Assembly: GCA_029204045.2 (NCBI GenBank)
Contig: CM055077.1
Location: forward strand, 4,691,932 to 4,755,931
Reading direction: 5' to 3'
Source: Tillandsia leiboldiana
Lineage: Eukaryota > Streptophyta > Magnoliopsida > Poales > Bromeliaceae
Length of the DNA stretch: 64,000 nt
Shown here: positions 45,009 to 55,827 of the stretch, piece after piece
Position numbering within the stretch: position 1 is the first letter of the stretch
Layout: each line of letters starts with the position of its first letter
The notes under the pieces: generated by a model
Database searches by the model: none
The model's input: only the letters and a program-made list of their open reading frames with translations
Told to the model about the DNA's origin: nothing
Made by a program: the position numbers and the translations under genes

Positions 45009-45964
45009 ATACATTAAACTATCAAATCGTAAATGTTAAAATCTTATAAAGTACTAAAATCAAACCGATAATCTTATAAAGTACTAAAATCAAGCCGATA
45101 TCGTACAATCACGAACAAAAATTCTTGTCATTAGAATAATTTGTTCTGATGTTGAAACATGGCCTAAATTTGCTCACTTCAAATTTGATAAAATTCATTA
45201 CCATTCGAGCTAGAATACTTTTAGAATTGGCGCAAACTTCTTATTTCTACGTCATTTTCAGTAATGTGACATTTGAATCAACAATCAATGTTGTCTGCAT
45301 GATATGTAGTTTTTAAATTTTTTAGAAGTTGAATTTCATAATTTTTGATCATCATTTACTTATTATATTTATCTTTAAAAATTATCAATCTTAAGGCTAT
45401 TTGAATATTAGATTAAACAATATAAAAAATTATAATATTTGAATTTTAAAAGTTCAAAGTTTGCAGATTTTATTTTATAATATCAATCATTATTGATCGT
45501 CATTCAAATATTACGTCATCAAAAAACAACATAAAAGTAAAAGATCAATTTTATCTTTAAAACTAATTTGCATCTTCGAATGATTTAGCCTCCGACATTT
45601 TGATTATAAAAATAATACTATAGCAGATATTTTACAATATTATCTTATTTATTGTTGATGTGTTGACAAATTTATATGATACTTCAAACTGAATGCATAG
45701 TTCAATCACAATCCTTTGTATTACAATATCAACACACAATAATATAATGACTAATATACAGTGAAGTACCGAAATTTTTTTTCATAAACAACAAACCCAT
45801 TTATGCTAAGGTTATGTTTGTTCCACCAAAAAGAACTTAAAATAGTTTTTATAGGACATATATTTTTAAAATAATATAATATTTTTTATATTTATATGTA
45901 AATTACCTATATAATATATTTTATACTAATATATAGTATTTATATGGTATATATATATATATAT
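45009..45964. other. AT-rich intergenic DNA
   Basis: No gene or clear element ends. A short tandem duplication (AATCTTATAAAGTACTAAAATC) lies near 45041-45093. Confidence 0.4.
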
Positions 45965-46140
45965 GAGCAATGCTACATGCATGTACACCCCGAATGGGTG
46001 TACATCATACACCTCCACCATTTTAATGGTGGCGATATTTTTTACGGGTCACATCAAGTGACCCATCATCACACCCCCACCCTTAGATGGGTGGGGGTGT
46101 AAGATATACACCCCTTACGGGTGTACACATAGCATTTTCC
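45965..46140 (+). mobile_element. Mutator-type MITE, copy D
   Basis: From GAGCAATGCTACATG to ACACATAGCATTTTCC, in a TA repeat, with compatible TATATATAT flanks. The interior includes CACCATTTTAATGGTGG and ACGGGTCAC…GTGACCC palindromes. It is nearly the same sequence as copy E. Confidence 0.85.
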
Positions 46141-46161
46141 TATATATATATATATATATAT

Positions 46162-46333
46162 GAGCAATGCTACATGTACACCCCGAAGGGGTGTACATCA
46201 TACACCTCCACCATTTTAATGGTACCGATATTTTTTACGGGTCACGTCGAGTGACCCATCATCACACCCCCACCCTTAGATGGGTGGGGTGTATGATGTA
46301 CACCCCGAAAGGGGTGTACACATAGCATTTTTC
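46162..46333 (+). mobile_element. Mutator-type MITE, copy E
   Basis: A close relative of copy D in the same orientation, separated from it by about 21 bp of TA repeat. Ends are GAGCAATGCTACATGTACACC and TACACATAGCATTTTTC. Confidence 0.87.
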
Positions 46334-46374
<41 letters not shown>

Positions 46375-46450
46375 GTAAATACAAGTGGAGTGGTACACAA
46401 CGATTTCTATGAAACTAATTTTTGTTTTTCACTCTTTTTCTGTAGAAAAT

Positions 46451-46494
<44 letters not shown>

Positions 46495-47435
46495 CACACT
46501 TATAAAACTAATTTAATTATAATTTTTTTTTTGCACATAATTAAACATATTAAAAATTATTTTTCAAACCAAAAATTATTTTCATGCATTTTTTTTTTTC
46601 AAACTAAATACTCTTTAAGTAAAAATTTAAGTGACGTGATATAATGTCGTGCTGAAAATTTCTCGACACGATATGATACGGTGCGTACTGAACTGTACCG
46701 ATAAATGTCAGTCATAATAAATATGTGGACATGCTGATACATAATTACATAAAATATATATTTTTTATATATTTTTTTAATTACTTATATTATATATTTT
46801 TATTAAATTTTATTAAAAAAATTATTTATTAATTTAAAAAATAAAAAATTTTGAGACGTGTGAGACAGTAAAAGATGGGTACTTAAATTCTTACCCTTAA
46901 TAAAGAGTTCTTGTGGTGGACAAAAATTTATTAAAAAAATAAAAAAAAAAAAATAAAAAAAAAAAAGGGGGAGAAGTTGATGTACTACTCATTGGAAACA
47001 CTCCATCGGCATCCTACACAGGATAACATCACGGCCCAATCTCAGCCGTACAAATGGGGGTGGGACCCACACGTCCATTCTCCTCCACACATATTGATTT
47101 TTGATTCGTACAACGCTTATCCCATCTCGCAGATCGGTTTGATCCCATCACCATCCATTCTCTGTATCAAAATCTCAAGGTCGTAAAAGTAGCCACGTGC
47201 GCTCCTCCAATTGGTCGCCAATTGCATCACCAGCTCATGTACACAAAAACTACTGCATCCTAAAATAAGTGTTGCTATGTGTACTCTCGCATGTCCCTTA
47301 TAATGTTATTAATGGCTCCCTGAATATTAATTACTATATCTCAAATGAGTTTGTTGGGTGCTATTAAATTTTCAGCCGTTGGATATTCAACCAATCATCT
47401 ACCAAACACTGAATATTAATTACTATATCTCAAAT
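46334..47435. other. Intergenic with microsatellites
   Basis: Contains a GA microsatellite (about 46340-46372), a poly-T run of about 42 (46449-46490) and A-rich runs near 46935-46968. A short open frame at 46977-47186 has no recognisable feature. A 30-bp sequence at 47321-47350 recurs at 47410-47439. Confidence 0.4.
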
Positions 47436-47683
47436 GAGTCCGGCTGGAATACTATCGATAGTACCAAGTAATTGGTACTATTAAGTTTTTAGCCATTGGA
47501 TGAAAGAATGTGCGGTTGAAATTATAATAGTTCCTAAAATTTTTACTATTCAATCAACCATCCACTAAATCTTGGGGGACCACCGCTATCATCGTAATCG
47601 CACATTTCTTAATCTAATAGCTAAAAAATTGATAGCACCAATGACTTGGTACTATCGATAGTATTCCAGCCTAATTCTATTTA
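47436..47683. mobile_element. Inverted-repeat MITE, diverged relative of the hairpin at 32082
   Basis: The left end GGCTGGAATACTATCGATAG and its complement at the right end enclose further matched phrases (TAGTACCAA...TTGGTACTA; TTTTTAGC...GCTAAAAA). The ends share the GGCTGGAATxCTATxGATAG core of the 32082 hairpin. Boundaries are uncertain by several bases. Confidence 0.65.
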
Positions 47684-47733
47684 AAAAATTATTATTAAAT
47701 TATAAGTTTATTATTAAATTCTAAATTTTAAAA

Positions 47734-48347
47734 TAGCAATGCTAGTGGTACACCCCATCTAGGAATGTGAACGGTCTGATTCGAGACGAATTTTTAAAAA
47801 TCTGAACCCAAATCCAGCGGATTTTAAAAAGTCTTATCTAAATCCGAGCCCGACCAAAGATCTAAAATCCGAACCCGAAATTCTAAACCCGAAATAAATT
47901 TTTTTTTTCTCTTTACAATATTTCAAAATATATTATATTAAATTTAAATTTTTAAAATATAAATTTAAATATAATATCAAATATTTATATATAAATATAT
48001 TATATAACATAAAATCAATTCGGGTTTGGGTTGGATTCGGGTTCGGGTCGGGTACAATTAAAATCCATATCCAAATTCAAATCCGTCGAATTTTTATTTT
48101 TTATATTCATATCCGTTTAACATCGGATAAATCTATTCCGTTCGAATTCGGATAAAATTTTGGATATCCGTACCTATTGACATTCCTAACCCTATCTAGA
48201 GTGTAGGATGTACATCCCATCCATCTAAGGTGAGAATTTTTTCATCCATCATTTCGAAGTGACGAGTAAAATTTATCTCATCTCATCCTAAAATAAATAA
48301 GGTGTATATTCTACATCCGAGATGGAGTGTACAAAAAATATTTTTTT
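47734..48347 (+). mobile_element. Mutator-type MITE, copy G, split by a hAT element
   Basis: The left part TAGCAATGCTAGTGGTACACC (47734-47759) and the right part from about 48197 (GTAGGATGTACATCCCATCC…) form a diverged family member. A perfect 9-bp duplication ATTTTAAAA flanks the whole (47725-47733 and 48348-48356). The hAT element 47760-48188 lies inside. Confidence 0.8.
47760..48188. mobile_element. hAT-like non-autonomous element nested in MITE copy G
   Basis: 429 bp with ends TAGGAATGTGAA and TTGACATTCCTA, and an 8-bp duplication ACCCCATC / ACCCTATC with one mismatch (47752-47759, 48189-48196). The interior repeats phrases such as AAATCCGAACCCGAAAT and its complement. No coding capacity. 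The 8-bp duplication and Ac-type ends support hAT. Confidence 0.82.
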
Positions 48348-48356
48348 ATTTTAAAA

Positions 48357-49639
48357 AATAATTTTCACTGGAAATACCTTTTAGCATCGCAACGTACATT
48401 ATGATATAACTCTTAATACATTGACGTGTTTGTATGAAAAATTATTTTATTATTATTATATTTTATATGAATAATGCTACGCATATATTTTAAAAGATTG
48501 TATAATGTATATTTTATTTATTTAATAGGTAAGAGTTATTTACTCGTTATTTGACGTGTCTAGTAAAAATATTTTAATTGTATCATAACTTTTCTATCTT
48601 TAACTAAATACTAAAAATTACTTCATAAATTGTATCAAACATTGGATTAAGGATTGTAAAGATTACAACTTCTTTTGGCCGTAGACTAAGCATTTTCCAT
48701 TTATAATATTAATTTAAATTTTAATCAGTCATTTAAAAATCCAAACAATATCTCATAAATTAATTATTTATTTTTTTATTCCAGAAATAACTTTAGCATA
48801 ATCTAGGATTAATGATAACTTAGAGATTTTTTTTTTTGCAAAACATCGACAAATGTCTTTTCATACTTTATATCTTTGCTGCGTATAAAACGGAACTTTA
48901 AGTACTGTTCAGGTATATATAGCGAAACTTTAAGTACCATTTTTGTATATATAGCGGTCCGTTTAACTCAGCTTTCGTTCGTCCGTCGGAATCACCGATC
49001 AAAATTTCAGAAGCCGAAGTCTTTGAACTTTGGCTAGCATATGAAAACTTCGGTATCATCTCTCGAAGTTTGGAATCGATCGAACCATACTCTCTCTGAG
49101 CCGCACATAAGACAAAATCGGATTCTGCTACACATATCACCCCCGCAATATCGCCGCCAATATTTATATGTTGTTCTTATATATTATTAATGTATTAACA
49201 TCTATAATATATATGAAAACTTTTAATTAGTTTGTATATGTATTTAAAAATGTCTTATAAATTAACAATACATCATCAACATATAAAATTAATATTAAGA
49301 GAGATATGCACCAAAACTCATTTTATATATATTGGCACCATTAACCAACCAAATCTCCTCACATCACTCAACTAGCATACGGACAACAAATAAGGCAGCA
49401 TCAGTGTTGGGAAATTGTCGACGGTAAAATGTATGGAGAACCCCTCAACTATAGATAGGTTTGAAATTGCTCCAAAACATTGAACCTTTTATTAAGATTC
49501 TCTTATCTTTTAATCTTTTGAAATTAAATAAATTTTATTAAAAAATATAATCAAATTTAACAATGGCTTATAGTTGATAGGGTCTCCACACATTTTTACC
49601 TTTTGTTTCCAGTCCTATAGGATTCAAAATAATTCTTTT
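48357..49639. other. Intergenic, nothing recognised
   Basis: AT-rich sequence. An 80-codon minus-strand frame at 48898-49140 has no recognisable domain, and I do not call it a gene. Confidence 0.4.
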
Positions 49640-50368
49640 GGCTGCGTTTGGTTCGGGGATAAAAAAAATTTAGTTATATCGGGGATAGGTATAAGTTATG
49701 GTATTAGCAGGAATTAGTGTAAATTTCTGTTTGGCTGGGTTTAAAAGTTATACCGGATTTAAAGAAAATTGTGTTTGATAAATTATATAGGAATAAAAAG
49801 AATAAGAGGAATAAGAGAAAATTATGTTTGGTTGGGTATAGAGGAATAAAAAGAATTAAGGGGATAAATATTTTTATTTACTATTTTTCCCTTTATAATA
49901 TAATTTAAAATTAAATAAATTTATGGTATTAATCAACCTAATATTTAATTTAGAGAAATATTAAAAAATTCAAATAATATTTACAATTAAATATTAAATT
50001 ATAATATTAATATTTAATATTAAATATTAATATTTAATATTTATCTAAATATTAAATATTAATATTTAGATAAATATTAATATTTAATATTAATATTAAA
50101 TATATTTAATATTAATATTAAATATTTATTTCGCTATTCCGCTATTCTGCTATTCTGCCTGGGGGTAGGAATAGCTAAACCCACCCCTTAGCGGGTTATC
50201 CCAGGATAACCCGCTAAGGGGTGGGTTTAGCTATTCCCACCCCTTAAATCACGTTTGGATAACCCGCTAAGGGGTGGGTTTAGCAATTTCCACTCCTTAA
50301 ATCACGTTTGGGTTTAAAAACGGGGATAAGGAGGTTATCCCCCCTTATCCCCGTTACCAAACGTAGCC
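49640..50368. mobile_element. MITE with GGCTGCGTTTGG ends
   Basis: Ends GGCTGCGTTTGGTTCGGGG and CCCCGTTACCAAACGTAGCC are inverted repeats, with TTT on both sides as a possible 3-bp duplication. The interior has a strong palindrome near 50160-50235 (CTAAACCCACCCC…GGGGTGGGTTTAG) with part repeated again to 50300. Ends and 3-bp flank suggest PIF/Harbinger, but TTT is not the classic TWA target. Confidence 0.6.
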
Positions 50369-51058
50369 TTTGGGCTTTTTCTTTTTTTTTTTAAAAAAAA
50401 TAGTTTAATAAAACAAAATATTTGCTATTTATTAGTGGCTAAAATAGATTAAATTTCTGTCCCGTGATAATAGATTCACGAAACTAATACGTCGAATTGG
50501 GTGAGTCCGATAAGTTGAATAGAATTGTGGTTCACAACAGACCGAACGACAAGATACCTAATAATAGATCTAACGTTTAGATAGATTGAGTTAGCTCAAA
50601 ATCCAGAAGCTAGTATTGTAATTGAGTCCTTAAATACGATGAGTACGTTATTTCTATCTACCAGTATGTACTTTTAAGAAAGTTGGTTAGCGTTTACGAT
50701 CCACAAATAATATCGAAGCTATTAATACGGGTTCGTTCTCTCATGCTATATTAATTAACAATGCAGATGTTGAGGAAGAATTATTAGCTAACATAAATCA
50801 AATTTTCTGCTCCGTGATAGTAGACTCAAATGACTAATAAGTCTGAATTGAGTAAGTTTAGTAAGTTGAGTATATTAAGTGGAGCACTGGATTACAATAT
50901 ATCTAAAGGTAAGAGGCCCAATAATAAACTTAACGTCCAAATAAATTGAATTAGGTCAAAATCCGTAAATACCATGGTTGAGTTCTTAAATACGATGCAC
51001 ACTGAATATAGTGTAAATCTTACATCAAGGTTAAAAATATACATATAGTATTTTTTTT
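50369..51058. repeat. Pair of diverged ~200-bp direct repeats
   Basis: The sequence from about 50450 (ATTTCTGTCCCGTGATAATAG…) recurs in diverged form from about 50799 (TTTTCTGCTCCGTGATAGTAG…), through to TTAAATACGATG in both. No coding frame. Origin unknown; an old LTR pair is possible. Confidence 0.5.
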
Positions 51059-51508
51059 GGATTAATTACATACGATTTTTCATAAACATATCGAATATTA
51101 AATATATTCTTATAAAGTTCAACTTTTTAAATTTATCCATTCAAAAGTTATAAGTTATTCATATATATTTCTTCGGTTTATTACCGTTAGTTTATTGTTT
51201 ATTTTTTAACAGACTATATGTGAAATAATAGTTTTATCCTTTCAAAAATATCACTCTAAAAATTCCAGCTGTTATAATAATACAAAAATATCTAGAAGGA
51301 TAAAAAGAAAAATTTACCTCACTAACTAACTAAGATTAAATATTTAACCTATGATTAATTAGATTTTTCTAACAGAGATAGACGGTAGGGATATATACGA
51401 ATAATGTAATAAATATGAAATTTTTGAAAAAATAAATATGAAAAGTTAAAATTTGTTGGGATATTTTACTATTCGATATATTTACAGAAAGCCGTATACA
51501 GTTAATCC
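51059..51508. mobile_element. MITE with GGATTAA ends
   Basis: The left end GGATTAATTACATACGATTT is matched by the complement of the right end (GGATTAACTGTATACGGCTT) over about 30 bp, imperfectly. About 450 bp, no coding capacity. T-rich flanks hide the target duplication. Confidence 0.6.
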
Positions 51509-52388
51509 TATTTTTTTTATTATTGTTTACACTAAATTCTTATAAATTCGTATTCCACCAAATTAAAATAACTAACATTAGTCAAACGACCGAGAAATAC
51601 TATAGGAGGCAACACACAGAGTACTTGATGCCAAAAATCACTCTTATAATTAGAACTAATTAACCAAATTATCCCATTTATTTTAACAATTCACTAATAA
51701 ATATTAATTTCTCTATATATTAAGACATTAGTTCAATGTCGAAAAGACTCGTCTATATTCTCAACCTGCTTTTTATATTCATTTCGCCATCATTTGGATA
51801 ATACTAAAAATTTTAAGCTAATAAAATAAAAATTTAAATAACTAGTTGTAAAATTTTAATTATTTGAATGACATGTAAAACTTATAAAGTTTAAATAATT
51901 CTTATACATTTAAATATCATTTTATACTGCTAGATAGGAACAGAGTCGTATTTAAGACCCAAGATGGTCATGCCCGTCTTAACTTTTTAATATTGTTTAA
52001 TAATTTCGAATACCAATTTTATTTTATTTTTTAAGATAGTCGCGGCCTCCCTTAATCTTTTAATATTTACTTAATGATGTTTAGTCTTATTTGTATGTAT
52101 TTAAATAAGTAAAAATATACTAAGAGCCTCATACTTATAAAATATTTTAAAATATATTTCTTAACTTTAAATTAATTAATTAATTAATTAATTAATTAAT
52201 TAATTAATTTTTTTTTTTTTTAAAGAGATGTAGGAAGTTGCCTATTTTATTCATAACTCGCTAGAAATATAAAGGAATTAGACTGCGAACTTAAAAATTC
52301 GAATATCTACCATCAGGTGCTTAATTAGCCGACTATACTAGATATAGTATGTTGTGTAGATCTGTGAGCACTTGTTGGCACTTGGCAG
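51509..52388. other. Intergenic with an ATTA microsatellite
   Basis: Contains a TTAA/ATTA repeat (about 52170-52209) followed by a T run. No gene. Confidence 0.4.
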
Positions 52389-52811
52389 TAGCGATGGCAA
52401 TGGGTACGAATGTTCAAAATTTTATTTGAATCTAAATTTAAACAGAACAAATTTATTTGATACTAAATAAACATAGTTTCGAATAAGGATGTAAAATGAA
52501 AAATTCTGACGGATTTAAATTCGGCTATGAATTTCGACTTCGAACAAGAATTGATTCTATATTATATAATATATGTGAATGTTTGATGCTATATATATTT
52601 GAAGTTGTAATTTTAAATTTTAAGTTTTAATTTAATATATTTTAAAATATGATAAATAAAAATAATTGTTTTGGATTCATATCTTCCAATTCAGATTTGA
52701 ATTTTAAAATTTTAGTCCGATTCGAATTTGAGAATGAATTTATAAAATTCGTCAGATTCGAATTTTGAATTTTGAAAAAATTATTCTGAATCCAACCCGT
52801 TGACATCCTTA
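52389..52811. mobile_element. hAT-like non-autonomous element
   Basis: Ends TAGCGATGGCAA and TTGACATCCTTA match the hAT-like elements at 42014 and 47760, and the interior has the same TTCGAAT/ATTCGAA style inverted phrases. The expected 8-bp duplication (CTTGGCAG at left) is not found at right, where another element starts at once. Confidence 0.55.
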
Positions 52812-53768
52812 GGGTCCGTTTGGCAATCATAGAAAAATAAAATAGAGTTTTTTTTTTGCAACGTATTTGATATCTTGAAAAATTCAATACTCTATAAAAA
52901 TATTACTCTGTTTTTACTATTTGGATTGTGAACTTAAAAAAATAACTTTGTTTTAAATTTAAAGTTTCAATAAAAAAAATTAAATTTAAAAATATATTTT
53001 TTAATTTTTAATTTTAAAATTTTAAAATTAGGGTTTAAATTTTAAATTTAAAAATTTCAAAATTGAATTCAAATTTTAAAATTTTAAAATTTAAATGTGA
53101 AATTTTAAATTTTAAAATTTTAAATTTAAAGTTAAATTTGAATTTTAAAATTTTAAAATTTGAATGTGAAATTTTAAATTTTAAATTTTAAATTTCAAAT
53201 TAAAAAATTTCAAATATAAAATTTTAAATTTAAATTTTTAATTAAAATATGAAATATAAAATTAAATTTAAAATATAAAATTAAAATTAAAATTAAAATT
53301 AAAAAATTTAAAATTTAAAATTTAAAAGTTAAAATTTAAAAGTTAAAATTTAAAATTTAAATTTAAAATAAAAATTTAAAATTTAAATTAAAGTTAAAAT
53401 TTAAAATTAAAAATTAAAAATTTAAAAATTAAAATTAAAATTAAAATTAAAATTTTAAAATTTAAAATTTTTAATTTTAATTTTAAATTTTTAATAATAA
53501 ATTTTAAATTTTAAATTTTAAATTTTAAATTTTAAAAAAGGGGTGAAATGCGAACGAGGGCGAGAGAAGTCGTACACAGAAATAGAGAATTTTTTTACGC
53601 CGGTCTGAATTTTTTTTTTTTTTTTTTTTCACAAAAATACTCCGTAACCTCAATAATACGTCATTATCTTTTTACTCTAACGGGCTGACTAATAAAAAAA
53701 CAATATTTTTTTAAAAAACAGAGTAAAATGATTCAAAACTCTGTTTCAAAGGTTTTCTAAACGGACCC
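52812..53768. mobile_element. Tourist (PIF/Harbinger-type) MITE
   Basis: Ends GGGTCCGTTTGGCAA and CTAAACGGACCC, with TTA on both sides (52809-52811, 53769-53771), the target of PIF/Harbinger elements. About half of the 957 bp is low-complexity AAATTTTAAAA sequence (52960-53540). Confidence 0.8.
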
Positions 53769-53771
53769 TTA

Positions 53772-54173
53772 CACTACAACAAAATTATACTATAACGACA
53801 CTTTTAAGTGATTCTAAAATCTGGAAAAAGTTTCGCCGATAAAAATGCCGACACTTATTATTAGTGTCGCTATATGTGCATTCGCTAGAGTGTATTGCGA
53901 TACATTATTGTAATGTGTCCCAAAAATATATCTCTATAGCGACATTTTTAGATATTTTTTAAATTTTTAAAAAATATCGCTGACAAAAATACCGACACTT
54001 ATTATTAGTGTTGCTATATGTGCATTCGGTAGGATATATAGCGACATATTATTATAATGTGTTTTAAAAATATGTCACTATAATCTAATTTTGGATATAG
54101 ATAGAATATAAATAGCACACTTACACAAAAATATCATAAAAATATATTTTTATAATTTAATTTTGTTATAGTG
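53772..54173. mobile_element. Non-autonomous CACTA element
   Basis: Starts CACTACAACAAAATTATA and ends in the complement of CACTATAACAAAATTA. Its 3-bp flanks are TTA and CTA (one mismatch). Two ~145-bp internal units (about 53797-53940 and 53941-54080), both with CGACACTTATTATTAGTGT, are tandem duplicates. The last ~45 bp recur at about 54184-54230. Confidence 0.7.
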
Positions 54174-54230
54174 CTAGTCAGACAAAACTATTATAAAAAT
54201 ATATTTTTATAATTTAATTTTGTTATAGTA

Positions 54231-54961
54231 GTAGTCGGCAGGGGTCCAGGCCGCGAGATGACGCTCTCTCCTCCCTCCCAACTTGCCGCCCATTTGCGCT
54301 CTCTCTTTCTCCCTTTCGCTCTCACTCCTTTTCGTCTAAATCTCATTGCGGTCACATTTCCAGATCCTCTTAAATTTTCATTCTGGAGAGATCCTACTCC
54401 GACAATAATTGACAACGTATTTCGCCGTGCCTGCACCGGGGTTATGAGTACATCTCATGCATCTACCTCGAAAATATTACGATAGCGATATTAAAATTAA
54501 AACTTAATTTTAATATGATGCTGAGTAAGGAGTTTGATTTTTTTGCATCTTTAAAAGTTTGGATATTGCGTGGAATGCCACTTTCTATATTGTTGATTTT
54601 TTTTAGACTATTTCCTACATTCATTCAACTTGTAACATTCATGATTTTTTATATACTGGCCTTTTAAATGTTGATGCTCATATTTATTTATTGAATAGAA
54701 TTTTGATTTAAAAGTATTGATTATCAAAAATTAATGCCGTGCATGAAACGGCTCGGAGAGAAATCGATATTGGCGATATGTTCATGATTCATGCTCTACA
54801 CTTAATATTTGATTATTCCAGTTCTAAGGTTAAAACCTAATTTGGTTGATTCTATGCACGAAAAGATATTTATTTTGAAAGAAAATTAATTTTCTATCAA
54901 TTAATTTATTTTTGATGATAAAATTTTTAAATCGACGATTGATACTGTTGAATATAATTTA
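54231..54961. other. Less AT-rich island, then AT-rich DNA
   Basis: 54235-54440 is clearly richer in C and G than its surroundings and CT-rich. It could be a captured 5' leader fragment. A 75-codon + frame (54258-54485) has no recognisable domain. The rest is AT-rich without features. Confidence 0.35.
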
Positions 54962-55183
54962 AGAAAATACTATTTGTACACCCCATTTGGGGTGTACATC
55001 ACACACCTCATTCATTCAATGGGTGGGGTGTGGTGAAGGATCACTTCACACCCATTCAATGGGTGGGGTGTGGTGAAGGGTCACTTCACAATTTGTGAAG
55101 TGAATTGTGAAGTGACCCTCCCACCCTTAGATAGGTGGGTGTAGGATGTACACTCCCTTTGGGGTGTACATGTAGCATTGCTT
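54962..55183 (-). mobile_element. Mutator-type MITE, copy F
   Basis: 222 bp with the perfect 9-bp duplication TATAATTTA (54953-54961 and 55184-55192). It is longer than its relatives because an internal ~50-bp block (CCATTCAATGGGTGGGGTGT…) is duplicated in tandem. It contains AATTTGTGAAGTGAATTGTG near 55090. Confidence 0.88.
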
Positions 55184-55827
55184 TATAATTTAGACCATTT
55201 AAACTGTCATGTCCCGAAACTGCATTTAGATCTGTTCGGGAACGCGCACAGTCGGCTTTCCACCGAACGGGTAAATCTCGCTCTACCCGAACGGAACGAT
55301 CAGTTCCAATCGCGCTTAAATAAAAGGAAATAAAATGATGCACAATATCAGAGTAAAAGAGATAAAATATAAAAATACAACTTTATTATATTTATCGGTT
55401 CGATTACAACAGGAAACAAACAACCGAGCCATCGGTTCAACAAAACGACAACTGAACGACACAGCACGATCGACGGCCAGCTAGACTTCTAGTTCCGCTA
55501 CTCGACCACATTTTTGTTGTGATCGCGTGCCTCACCAACCGATCCGACACCTGAAAGGAGTAAATATCATAGGGAGTGAGAACTAATTAAAGTTTCTAGT
55601 GGGTTAAACCACCGAGAAAGAATATTCTATACTTGGTCTACAAGAAACATCTACAAAGTCAAACATAGATAAGACAATAGATAGGGAAAACAATAAAGGT
55701 TAAAGGAACACTTCCAAATGCTTTACCAACACCCAACGAAGTCCAACCTTTGGCTCAGATTTGCTGAGCTTACTCACCTGCACAACAGTCGAAAGGGTCT
55801 ATCCTTCTCGGTCTGTTGACTTGTACG

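Noticed and set aside
48898..49140. 80-codon minus-strand frame as a small gene
   Set aside because: No domain, no splice context and phrases that look repetitive.
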